Of a DNA stretch of 64,000 bases, positions 12,289-22,955 are shown one piece after another; position 1 is the first letter of the stretch, and each line of letters opens with the position of its first letter. Origin of the DNA: Catenaria anguillulae PL171 (lineage: Eukaryota > Blastocladiomycota > Blastocladiomycetes > Blastocladiales > Catenariaceae). The translations under genes were made by a program, and so were the position numbers. The DNA lies in NCBI GenBank assembly GCA_002102555.1, contig MCFL01000002.1, forward strand, positions 434,001 to 498,000, given 5' to 3'. The notes below the pieces were generated by a model. The model had not been told where the DNA came from and did not search any database. It saw only the letters and a list, made by a program, of their open reading frames with translations.

Positions 12289-12559
12289 ATCGACTTGCTT
12301 GATCCTCGTGGACTCTTTTTTTTGTATTCTTTATCTCCCCCAAACGTGGCTTCCCTCACATGCATTTTCAACCGTACCTATTGTGGTGCCACATCCGGGT
12401 ATTCGTAAATATAATGCACTTGCTTCACCAACCTTGCCTGTCAGCTGTCCGTGCCGTGGCGCCGGCCGACCGATTTGGCAAATGCACTTGTAACTCCGGA
12501 GCGAGAAATCGAGATCTGGACTTATAAGGTGGTATCACTGGTGTATTCAGTTGTGGGTA

Positions 12560-14404
12560 TCACTTGGGAACGGCCGACATGCCATTCATCTCAATCGCAA
12601 CGGGCGCAACATGCTCATGCAAACTTAACCTCGAGGACCCAGCACTTGCCATCATGGCATCGTCATTGACCACCACGTGAACTTGCTCGGCCGCACCCAT
12701 ATCCACCGGACCCTCCTTGCTCACGCGCTCCATACTTGGTCTCGCGCATTCCACCCACGCGACCGCATCTTGCCCGTCCATGACGCGCCCCTCGGCATTG
12801 GCCGCCGCCAACCCCCACTCGCCATGCGCCACCACCTCTCCCCACGTCAACCTTGCATACCGGGCAAATGCCACGGGCCCGACCATGGTGCACACCAAAA
12901 TGGCCCACATGACCACCAAGTACGTGTGCGTATCCAAGATGTCGCCCCACGACATGGCAAGCGATGCCGCGTGCGCGACTTGTGCCATGATGATGCCGAC
13001 TTCACCGCGTGCAACGAGGCCCAGGCCCAAAAACAGGGCCGGGGGCGATCGGTAGGCTGTCGAGGAGCTGTTGCCGCGGGTCGAAAACAAGTGGAGGATG
13101 ATGGGTCCCACAAGTGCTTTGGCGAGAATCATGAGCAGAGAATAGGCGAGGCCTTGCCAGAGGATGGACCAGTGGAACATGTGTGTGATGGGAAGAGCTG
13201 GAAAAAGGCGAGTCACAGTCGTCAGACGAGTGGATACGTCAACGCAAGGGACCGGGATAGACGAGTGAGTAAGCGTACGTGTTCCCATTGACAAGAAAAA
13301 CAGAGGCAGCATGAGCCAATGGTTGACCCTTCCGAGCGATCGATTGAAGACGTTTTCCAGAAACGACGCCATGGCCGGTGACTCTTCCTTGAGCGAAAGC
13401 GGAGCGCCAACAAGGTTGACAAACAGTCCAGCAGAAAAGGAGCCAAGCACACGCGTTGTCCCCACCACGTCGGACACGGCCACGAGGCCGCCAAGCGCAA
13501 GCATCATCCACGCAAGCAAGCCGTACACGACCGCATCAGCGCTGACGCGCCGAATCACCCACGGTACGCACCGACGTGCCAAAGGACGGACCGCGTACAC
13601 GGCCAACAATGGTGGGATGGTCAGAATGGCCATGGAAGCGAGTGCGGGCTTACCCAGCGTTTCAAACGTGAAGATGCTGGTGGGTTCGGGCGACTGTGCG
13701 AGCGCCGTGATGATGGACAAGAGCAACAGGCCCACGACATCGTCAAGCATGGCCGCTGCAACGAGCACAGTGCCGACACGCGTTCGGAGAGGGCCGAGCA
13801 TGGACTGCGTGTCGCTGGAGCTGTCTGCGCCTTGGTTCTCCACAAAGTTAGAAAAGTCTTCCAGCGAGTGGCCGTGGAACCGCCGCAAGCGTCGCTCAAT
13901 GCGATTGGGATCAGCCTGCCCTAGGGCAACCAGTGTGGTTCCGAAACTCGTCGAACTGAGCGCAGCACCGGCAGTGAATGCTTGAATCCATGGGAACTGC
14001 AAGCATGCGCCGAAAAACATCAGGGCAAAGACAATGGGCAGCATGCCACCGAGGAGTGCTGTGGCAACGGCCGGCGCGAGGTGCTTGCGCAGCAGGCGAG
14101 CGTCGACGGCCAATCCGCCGGAAAAGACGAGCAGCAAGATGCCGACATCACCGAGCATGCGGAAGGTCGTAAGCCAGTCAGATGGCCAAATGTTGAGCAG
14201 CGGTGGGCCGAGGAGCGCGCCGACAAGTAGCTGGGCAACGAGGCCGGCGTAGCAAAGGCGGTCAAAGAGGAGGCCCGTCGAGTAGATGCCGAGGAGTGTG
14301 GCGGAGAGCAGGGCGAGTGCGTCGAGTGGGGATTCATGGTAGGGTGGAGGCAAGGGTTGGCCGTTGAAGGTGGGTGCGCCGGATGATGATGATGATGATG
14401 CCAT
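12560..14404 (-). CDS. CPA2-family cation/proton antiporter (Kef-type)
   Basis: Integral membrane exchanger of about 587 aa with roughly 12 hydrophobic helices. One intron, 13198-13278 (81 nt), separates SMGT from PLPITHMFHW. The motif MLDDVVGLLLL holds the paired Asp typical of CPA2 exchangers, and FSGGLAVDARLL, STSFGTTLVALGQ and LVARGEVGIIMAQVAHA are further Kef/NhaS-like signatures. No TrkA-N nucleotide-binding domain follows; the C-terminal ~110 residues are a short cytosolic tail. A run of six Ser (GAT repeat on the plus strand, about 14383-14402) opens the protein. Fungal members move Na+ or K+ against protons across endosomal or plasma membranes; the ion is not deducible. It is divergent from the DHHC gene, sharing a 484-base promoter region. 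Confidence 0.87.
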   Translation of the reverse strand: MASSSSSSGAPTFNGQPLPPPYHESPLDALALLSATLLGIYSTGLLFDRLCYAGLVAQLLVGALLGPPLLNIWPSDWLTTFRMLGDVGILLLVFSGGLAVDARLLRKHLAPAVATALLGGMLPIVFALMFFGACLQFPWIQAFTAGAALSSTSFGTTLVALGQADPNRIERRLRRFHGHSLEDFSNFVENQGADSSSDTQSMLGPLRTRVGTVLVAAAMLDDVVGLLLLSIITALAQSPEPTSIFTFETLGKPALASMAILTIPPLLAVYAVRPLARRCVPWVIRRVSADAVVYGLLAWMMLALGGLVAVSDVVGTTRVLGSFSAGLFVNLVGAPLSLKEESPAMASFLENVFNRSLGRVNHWLMLPLFFLSMGTRTLTHSSIPVPCVDVSTRLTTVTRLFPALPITHMFHWSILWQGLAYSLLMILAKALVGPIILHLFSTRGNSSSTAYRSPPALFLGLGLVARGEVGIIMAQVAHAASLAMSWGDILDTHTYLVVMWAILVCTMVGPVAFARYARLTWGEVVAHGEWGLAAANAEGRVMDGQDAVAWVECARPSMERVSKEGPVDMGAAEQVHVVVNDDAMMASAGSSRLSLHEHVAPVAIEMNGMSAVPK

Positions 14405-14888
14405 TGTACGCTGTAGAAGGAGGCAGTTGCATTCGAAAAGACAAGTCGGATGAAGTGCTGGCGATGGCGATGCATGCAGACACAAGGCGGAGAAATCTGT
14501 GGTGTCCGCACGGCAAGTCAAAGACTGAACACATGCGAGTCTTGGGAGAAATAAGAGCCTTGGGTTGGATTGGATTGGATTGCATCTCCATTGAGGAGAA
14601 GAAGAGTCCGGGGACGAGCTCAACGGCTCTGCCCCCTTTTGTGCTTTTGGAGAGGGCGGGAAGCGGCACCGTAAATGGAACAACCTGGAACAGGCCGCGG
14701 GCTTCGCCTTGTGCTTCGTCAGCAGGTCTGCCAAGATCGAGAATGGTTCCACGTGTCTTCTCTCTTGGCACGCCACCTTCCAGTGCTCGAGGCGTTGTTC
14801 TCGACTGTTTTTTCAGCTCCAACCTGCCCCTGCACTTGCAAATAGTACATTATAGTGACATGACGTAGCATTCACAAGAACGCAAGAC
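14405..14888. promoter_or_regulatory. shared upstream region of two divergent genes
   Basis: 484 bases between the antiporter start (minus strand) and the DHHC gene start (plus strand). No coding exon is evident. It must hold the control elements of both genes, but no specific motif could be singled out. Confidence 0.5.
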
Positions 14889-16850
14889 ATGAATCCACAT
14901 CAAGCACTCGCACCTCCTCTGCCGTCGTCACCACCTACGCTGGCTGCCCCTCCCCAAATGCAACCTCACAGCACCATGCCACCATCACCGCCTGCCCACC
15001 AACTGGCCCAACACCCCATGCCATCGCCGAACCTTGCGTCGGCGCCGGCGCCCGCGCCAGTGCGGCCAGAGGAGGTAGCAGGTCAAGCGCCACACCGCCA
15101 GTCTGGTCTCCCACCACCACTTCTCCGCTTTCCGCCTGGGTACTCACCAGACTCGGTCGCGTCCCCCGTCCAACCCCCGCCTCGGCCGCGACCGCTCACT
15201 TGGCAAGACAAGCTCGAACGCAGAGTGTCACACATTTGCAGCTGGGTTCCGTTTGTTTTTGTGTGCCTCATCATGCTGTGGTCCATCTACGCATTCGCTT
15301 TTCACGTCGGACCGCTTATGGACGGAATCGAGCCGACGCCGTCGTTCCCATTCAAGCCTCCATCTCAGTCGCCTGTCGTTCCAGCACCATCGCCCGACGC
15401 CAACGCCGGACCTGCGCCGCCGACCGGCACATTCAAGAGTGAAAGAATTCCTGCGACAGTTGTTGTGTCAATCGTTTGGATCCTGACAACATGGTCTTAT
15501 TTCAAAGTCGTCTTTACCAATCCGGGCTCTCCCAAGTCTGCTCTGTCATTGCGCACGCCAATCGGACCTTCCACCTCATCAACATCTGGCGATAATTCAC
15601 ACAATTCAAACCCATCCGACGCGACCATTATCCCCATCCACGATGGCGACGACGACCATGTCCCACTAGACACGCTCAACGGCCGCGTCAACGGAACTCG
15701 CACAACCAGTGCAAACAGAGGTCAGGGCGGTGGCGATGCAGAGGAGAATGTTCCTCTGGTACCCATCCTGGCGTCAGGCGACCCCGCATTGGTGGCGTGC
15801 TTGACCTCTTTGCTTGACAAACCACCCCCCGTTTGCAGTTATTATGTGACTAACAAATCATCGTTTGCATGTGTTTCCTGACCCCTTCTGTAGCCGAGCA
15901 TTGCAACGAAACGCAATGGCGCGATGAGATATTGCCGAAAGTGCGACCTGCCCAAACCCGATCGTGCTCATCATTGTGTGTGCGCTACGCTTGAATGCCT
16001 CTCGCTCTTGATGTCGTTTTGACTCACACGTGATTATGCCTTGAATTGGTTGTGTACCTAGGTCGAATTTGCAACCAATGTGTCCTCAAAATGGACCAGT
16101 ACGCTTGTTCTTCCAACGCGCCCGCTGACTTTCCGATCTCACTCGCTGGTGTTGCATCATGTACAGCCATTGCCCATGGGTGGCCGGCTGCGTCGGATTC
16201 GGCAACTACAAATTCTTTCTCCTCTTCCTGTTCTACCTGTCGCTCTACTGCTTTACCATATTTGGCTTTACCGTCAGCTACTTTTTCCTCGCGCTGGCCA
16301 CTGGCCCATCCGATGTCCGTTTCACCCTTCGTCACTATACGATCGTTTCACACACTGATCCGCCCGCGTCGCTGTACAGCAATTCGTCACCGCCTCGCAC
16401 ATTCTCGGGCTAACACTTTGCTCGCTGCTGTTTGGCCTGACCCTGTTTGGCTTCTTCTGCTACCATCTGTCGCTCGTGCTCGCCAACCAAACCACCATTG
16501 AGGCCATGGAAACACAGCGATACGATCATTCGCGCATGCTTGCACCCAAGCCGCCATCGGCCACTGCCGCCGGACCCCCGACGGCTCCACGCCGCGCTGC
16601 AGCCGCCGCACACGCCAACCCGTTTGATTTGGGGTGGCGGCGAAACTTCATGCAAGTGTTTGGGCCTGCACGCAGGTGGTGGATGTGGTTTGTGCCCGTT
16701 GCTTCACATCAAGGGTATGCCTTTCTTACGTTGGATGCAAAGTGGCGATGAACTGACGATTCGCATGATCACAGGAACGGTATCACGTATCCCGTCGCAC
16801 TGTTTGCGTTGGAGCACCCGGACGAGGAGCATGTACATCAGCTGGCTTGA
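14889..16850 (+). CDS. DHHC palmitoyltransferase
   Basis: Protein S-acyltransferase of about 526 aa. Six exons: 14889-15791, 15894-15975, 16062-16098, 16167-16314, 16380-16714 and 16775-16850; frames agree at every join. The zinc-binding Cys-rich domain is complete only after splicing: MRYCRKCDLPKPDRAHHC, RICNQCVLKM, then DHHCPWVAGCVGFGNYKFF. The active-site Cys of DHHC is encoded just after the 16098/16167 join. Two hydrophobic helices precede it (from about residue 118 and residue 195), and two follow (LFYLSLYCFTIFGF and LGLTLCSLLFGL). The first ~100 residues are Pro-rich and disordered. A 37-base exon encodes only the middle of the Cys-rich domain. The first donor (15792, gtggcg) is the least certain. 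Substrates unknown. Confidence 0.9.
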
Positions 16851-18820
16851 CGGCATGCGCGCGTCCATGCATGTGTGTACACTGTGCAGGCCAAGGTGAA
16901 TACATAGAGCAATGTACATTTATTCATTGACATGTCGTTTGGTGTGTGCTTTGAGGGCAACACGGCTTGGAGACCGATTCAATCGTCCAAATCGCTTTGG
17001 ATTTCGCTTTGCACTACGTGTAGAGGCATGAGCGGGCGCCAAGGTGATTTCTTGGAAGTATAATGCGGAACTTGGTATGAGAATGCACCGGATAACTTAG
17101 GGGACAGACCCCCTTACTGACTCGGACGGAAAGAACCAAGGGGCCAGACCCTCTCATTTCAACGCATTCACTCCTCACAGTCGTAGCAACTCGGTGAAAT
17201 CCAGTGTCGGCAATTGGTCCCGCTCTGTCATCTCCGACCTGCAGGCCATTCAATCGATTTGGATTGGTACGGCCATGTTTTGAGCCCACACACGCTCACA
17301 CACACATTGGCGACTTGGACCAGTGTCTGTGTGTCTGTGGTGCTTAGCATGCATCGACGCGCGCATCTCCTCGGACACACACTTTCCCCCCTCCCCCCAC
17401 CAGTGTGTCTCTCCACATCGGGTTGCCGTAAAGGTAAGGTCAAGGTCGAGATCAACGTCAAATTCAAGCCTCCAAGATTCTTTCAAGTTGTCTGGTTGAC
17501 TGCCGCACTCGAAATTGAAAGTGGGGGGGAGGAATAATTGGATGACAGGCAGATTACGTGGTGCGCGCGTCTGTACCGTTGCATTCCGAATTTCCTTGGC
17601 TGCGTTTTTCTGCTGTTGGTGTCGCTTGGTGTTCTGCGGGTGCTTCGTTGCCAATCGCTCTCAACTCCTTGCTGTTGGTAGCCCGATGTCGGCATAGTCC
17701 ACTGTGTCGGCACGGGTCTAAATGGTGCTGGGTTGAGGGCATGCGGAGCATGTCTCACCAACATGACAACCGAGAACCCGACCCCAAGTACCGTTTGCAG
17801 TCAAGAGCTTCCCCCCCCCCCCCCCCTATTCGTTTCAATACCACGTACGAGTCCATGTTCCCGTCCGTCGTTTCATTTTCCAAGCATTGACCTTGGCCCC
17901 ACCCTCGGGCTGTTTCTTGCTAAATACGTCCAAGGCAGGGCATCCGACTGGTCGTCAATGACTGGTGACGGCGGCCTCGGAGAGAAGGTGATGCGGTCCA
18001 ACGCAGCCCAATGTGCCGCGAACATGTATGCAGTACTAACTATTGATGCCATTATGCTCATGTTAAACCAAAGACAGCACACAGACATGAGCACGGAATA
18101 CTTGCTTCATAACCAGCATTTCACCACAGCTTGCTAAATCCCAATCGGAATGCAATGCCTGGCAGCCGTGGATTGAGATCCCGGCCATTCCCACACGTGC
18201 CATCGAGACTTCATCCCAAAAACACATGCCTGCACCCAACTTTGGTTCACCACCACCTCCTGTGATGGCCGTTGATCCATGTATGCGCTTTTGGGATACC
18301 GAGGCTGCCGCTTGTGCGCTAGCCTCTATGATCGTGTCGCCCAAATGTAAATAAGATGCTCAGGTACAGCGCTGTCGGCCGTGTCGGATTCTTGTGTTGC
18401 CTGTCAACGCCGTGAGAGTCATGGGTGGTCGCGTCCCATTGCCCAAATGTGTCGTTACTGAGTGTGAGAGCGAGCGCAATACACAGGCTTGCAACAGGGC
18501 TTGCAATTGCCCGAGATGGGAGCGGGAGGAAGGAGACGCAGCATGGTGGAGTGGACCTGGGGACAATCTGCGTGCGTCTGGTAAACACTACTATGCATAC
18601 TATGCATGTGTGGGATGAAGACGGCGAGCAGTCCAGGTCGTGTTAGGTGATCTCAACCGCCATGGCGTGTGCGTCTGGGTCTCTAACGAAATAAGAAATG
18701 TATGAAATATGATTGTAAAATGCACTGAGCGGCAGATATCACTCCAAAATTGTCCGACATAACGAAAGTACAGGATGGGAGGGCGAAATGTGCAAGAAAT
18801 GAGTGCAACACACAGGTTCT
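16851..18820. other. long gene-poor gap
   Basis: About 1.97 kb with no reading frame that resembles a protein. It contains a CA-rich stretch near 17285-17310 and a C16 run at 17811-17826. It separates two convergent genes, so part is 3' flank for both. A non-coding RNA cannot be excluded, but nothing specific is seen. Confidence 0.45.
17811..17826. repeat. C16 homopolymer
   Basis: Sixteen consecutive C in the gene-poor gap; a G-tract on the minus strand. Its length may be inaccurate in the assembly. Confidence 0.8.
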
Positions 18821-20005
18821 TTACATTTCGGCGACCTGGAACATGACCAGGGAAATGGCCATGACAAGCATGCCGGCAAAGACAGTGATGGCGACGGTGC
18901 GCTGGTTCGGGTGGTAGTGAAGGGCAGTGGGAATCAGCTCGGCGATGGCAATGTCTGTGGCAACGCAGAATCATATCAACCATGGTGAGACAAGGTGCGA
19001 GACAAGGCATGAGAACATAAACAACTAACGTACAAGTCATCATGCCGCCAATAATGCCAAACAAGCACCCGTACACGAACGACATATCGGCCGTGGCAGT
19101 GTTGGCCAAGATGGCCCACCCGATCAAGGCACCAATGGGCTCAGAAAGACCCGTGGCGGTACCCCAAAGGAACGCCTTCATGCGCGAGCCAGTGGCAAAC
19201 AGGATGGGAATGGCAACAGCGATACCTTCGGGAATGTTGTGCACGGCAATTGCAATTGCGAGCGGCGCGCCGACCGAAAAGTTCTTGGCCATGGACACAA
19301 ACGTCGCGAGACCTTCGGGCAAGTTGTGGACCGAGATGGCAATACCGGTGATGAGGGCAGTGCGAAGCAAGCGAGCCTTGGAGAAGTTGGGGTGGTCTGG
19401 GTGGAACTCGTTGTTCTTGTGGTTGCCCTTTTCGATACTCGAGTCGGAGGATTCAGGAAGGATCAATTCGGTTGGGATTTCGTCCGTGACACCCATGGCG
19501 TGTTGGAACTTGTGCACAGCAATGTCAAGGAAGACAGTCAAGATGGCGCCCACTGTGCTTACAATCATTGCTTGTGAGTCAGCTTGCAACCTCGATTATG
19601 AGGCAACTGGGCAAATGATGAAAGGCGCACAGAAGAAGAACAGGGTGCCAAAGAGGTAGGAGCGCGCCTTGCCGCCAGGATGCGTCTCCTCTGGCCACGC
19701 GGCCTCAAACTCGTGAATCGACTCGGCCAGGATTTCGTGAAGCGAGACATACAACATGACACCTGCGGCCAATGCCATGCCTCCACTCAGAAACTATATC
19801 AAGTGCAGAGCGGCAGATCAGTGTCTGAGGAGCGATTCGAATAAGTATTGAAGCGCGTCGAGAGCTAACAGCATACCTTGGGATTGCGGATGGAGCCGAA
19901 ACGGACAGAGGCAGCACCGATACCGGTGGCGAGACCGGCCCCAAGCGAGACGAGGAACACGAGCGGGAACTTGGAAGTATCGTAGTCGTGAGGTTGTTCG
20001 GCCAT
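18821..20005 (-). CDS. ZIP-family metal transporter (ZupT/GufA-like)
   Basis: Divalent-metal transporter of about 320 aa with eight predicted helices. Exons on the minus strand: 20005-19877, 19793-19631, 19570-19034 and 18954-18821; introns of 83, 60 and 79 nt, all in frame. The two metal-site helices carry HNLPEGL and HNIPEGI, the doubled HNxPEG hallmark of the ZupT/GufA branch. Another conserved segment is YVSLHEILAE. Between helices 3 and 4 lies a loop of about 45 residues with KFQHAMGVTDE and a His/Asn-rich segment (NHKNNEFHPDHPNF), the usual variable metal-sensing loop. The last splice gives GGMMTYIAIAELIPTALHYHP. Zinc or iron entering the cytosol is the known role of the family; the membrane is not deducible. 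Confidence 0.92.
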
Positions 20006-21557
20006 TGTGAAGATAAGTTGGTTGGGTATTGAAAATGTGTGAAATGACGGTTGTGAAACTGTGGTAAGAGCAAATCGAGTCGAGGGCACCGGCGGGAACT
20101 ATTCCGCTTTTAACTTGGTCCTTGATGTATGGACATGGCTGAGCAAACGGTAAACAAGAGACTTTGGCAGGGAAGTGAGGAGGTGCAATGCCAGCGCACA
20201 CTCTCCTACATACAGCAGAACAGATGGCGGTGATAATCGATTCATGTCCAACGTTGCAAGCAAAATATTACGACCTGCAAAGATTTTCATCTGTTCTCAC
20301 CCCACCACATGCTCAGAAGCCCGTCTCGCGCAAGCGTACCGTTGCCCATCAAGGTCCGGCACGGTGCACGGCGTGCCATCCCATCACCCATGTGAATTGA
20401 GCATGCTTTGCGCGGCAAAATGGTCCTTTATCATATGGCAGCAACATGCCATAGTGGCGCATCTGAGCCAGCCTTTCCCGCCGCAGCGTGGCCACCTGCT
20501 AATATGATGGCGGTTGATTTCTCGACAAATATAAATGGCCATGGTTTGACATGCACGACCAAATGTTTGCATGCACGCGGAAGCGGCCAGATCAAGATGC
20601 CAGTTGCGGAAGACATGTTGGACGCGCCATGGCTTGACTGGCTGTGGGCAATCCGTTGTTCGACCTTTCCAGAGTGATCAGCATCCATATTTCCGGGTTC
20701 TCGTGTGCATTTCTGGGGTCGACGCTTGTCTGATGTGGCGTCGAGAGCAACATTGAGTGCAACGTGCAAGGTTGCATGCAACAGGGCACATTTCTCGGTC
20801 TGATTTCTCGAAGCCGATGAAGATGTTGCGATTTCGGGGCCGGTGAGACATCGGTCTGTGAGACAAAGCAGCCGGGCAACAGATTGAGTCTGCGTGGGGA
20901 TGCTGTGAGGCATCAGGGCTGTACCTGCTCGTTGAGTCACAGAGTGTATTCATATGCTGACCAGCTGGGTTTATCCGTTCGCCAATGGTACATGCGCACC
21001 TCAATCGACTTGCATCCACGGCATTTCGTTGCACGTGCAAGCAGCTTGTACATCACCAGTGCGAATCAGTTGCATGATTAATCCAGCGTAAGACGAGAGG
21101 CGTTTACTTTGTTGTGAAACCGAAACGGCGAATCAGTCAGATTGTGAAAGACTGGCGAGAAAGGAACAGGCAGACATGGACAAGGTGAGGGAATCAATGC
21201 GTCCACCACAGCTACAAGACCGAGTGGGCCAGCGTCGGAGGTGAGGTAAACAATGCATGTACAACAACACGCCAACGGGCAGGCAACTTGACTGAATAGA
21301 GACAGGGGTGGGACAAAGGAGGCGGCAGCGAAAAGAAAAGCAAGGAAAATCCAGCCGCCAATCTCTACAGTTTGTTGTTGAAACGAGGCGGGCAACGAGG
21401 AGGAGAAACTGGCAAAGACTGTGGTTGGGGAACTGGTTGTTCGCATGTGAGACCAAATGCGTCAACAAGCGAAACGGTGTTGGGTAGTGTGTTCGCGGTA
21501 GGGAACGGCGACAGGTACAGGAAATCAAGTCTGAGTAGGGTACATGGACCTCGTGCA
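20006..21557. other. gene-poor gap
   Basis: About 1.55 kb. The ZIP gene's upstream region lies at its left end and the DCN1-like gene's 3' flank at its right end. Several open frames are present, none with recognisable domains or consistent introns. No RNA gene or mobile element was identified. Confidence 0.45.
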
Positions 21558-22552
21558 CTACTGTGCGGGTGGTGGCGGGTTCTTGATGGCCCACTCGACA
21601 TAATCGTCAAACAGGGTTGGCCTGCGTATCAAAAGGAAAAGTGACAGTGAGTCGACGCGAGCGACGCAAACAAATGATGAGAAAAACACCACGTAAAACA
21701 GACCAAGCTGACGTCTCCGGGTCATGGCTCTTGAAATTGTTACCGACCTGTTTCCAGAACTCTGGTGCGCTCTTCCACTGATCCCGGTTGATGACCTTGA
21801 CCTTGTTTGTCGAGGCTAAGAACTCGCAAAATCGTTCGCGGTGGCTACCCAGATCATGCTCGTCCGGATAGAGGATGGTCCACATGGCCATGGCGGTCTC
21901 CAGCTCGATGGCACGGGCGTTCGGGTTGGATCGACACAAGTTGAAGGCGAAAGATGCAATGTCACGGAATTCGGGGTCGGCAGATGGGTGGCGGAGACGA
22001 GTGGCCTCGTTGGTCAAGTAGGTTGTGAGCTTTGCTGATGAGTCGACTCTGGCATTAGATGCACAATCAAGGTCAGATATGGAAAGAAGCGACGAGCGTG
22101 CATCTGGAAACAGCAACATACTCAATCTTTCCCATGGCAATATCCCACTTTGCGCGTTCAAAGATGCCCATTTCTGGGGACTGTACCAGGTGTGCGAGGA
22201 CAAGAATTTCAAACTGGAAATGGAAAACGCCCGATTGAGCAAAATGTTCGAGTGGCTCACCTTGCGTATACACGGACACGGCTCGGAAAGCAGCAGCAAA
22301 CACACATACGCTGGATGGGTCGAGTTTCAAGGACTTGCATAGCTTTTCGATTCCCTCGGGATCAATCTGATCCTGCTCGTCCTTGTCTGCAAACGAGTTG
22401 AACCACTTTGTGCAACTTGCCCTTGAGAACTTTGCTGCTTTGCCGCCAGAGGAGCGGGCTGTAGACCTGCGCTTGGTTGCGCCGTCGTCAATGGAGGGTG
22501 CTGCGGCTGATGCTACGGCGGTTGGTTCGGCGGCTTTACGCTTCGGTGGCAT
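21558..22552 (-). CDS. DCN1: DCN1-like cullin neddylation factor
   Basis: Protein of about 279 aa carrying the cullin-neddylation-potentiating (PONY) domain. Exons 22552-22122, 22048-21704 and 21621-21558; introns of 73 and 82 nt join in frame as GKIE-VDSSAKL and TSAW-PTLFDDYVEW. Residues 1-45 are basic and Ala/Ser-rich. The rest follows the Dcn1 order: WFNSFADKDEQDQIDPEGIEKLCKSL, an EF-hand-like start; then PEMGIFERAKW; then the C-terminal half with RDQWKSAPEFW and AWPTLFDDYVEW, which matches the conserved WP.L.D.FVEW. Dcn1 is a scaffold-type E3 that brings Ubc12-Nedd8 to cullins and so activates SCF-type ubiquitin ligases. No N-terminal UBA domain is visible, in contrast to yeast Dcn1. Confidence 0.9.
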
Positions 22553-22955
22553 GATGTAGTGGTGGGTGGAGGGGAGTTTGACAGCAGAGGGCTTGGTCGA
22601 TCAGAAGGGCAATGTGGAGCAAATTGGTCGCAGATTGGGTAGGGGATACGTTGCAAAGTAATTGCGGAGAGTGCTCCAAATGCGTCAGGTTGTTTTCATA
22701 GTCTGTATTCGAATCGCATATGTGTACTTTTTTTCCATTCTGGAGTTCCAATCAAGCTGTGCACTGAGGGAGTCACTCCTCAGGTCCTCCTCAGTGCCAT
22801 GCAGATCAGATCGGCGGACCACACCAAGGAAAAGAAGGGACGGAAATGAAATGAATCAACAAGTACATATCGCAGAAACGACGCAAGCAACGAAGCGAGA
22901 AAAAAAAGAGACACAAACATTCAACATCAAAAATGGACCCATCTAACGAAATCAT
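22553..22955. other. short intergenic region
   Basis: 403 bases holding the promoter of the DCN1-like gene and the 3' flank of the peptidase gene, both on the minus strand. An AAAAAAA run lies near 22900. No gene seen. Confidence 0.5.

Noticed and set aside
17014-17764. Several overlapping short open frames in the 17 kb gap
   Set aside because: No family resemblance, conflicting strands and no plausible splice structure.
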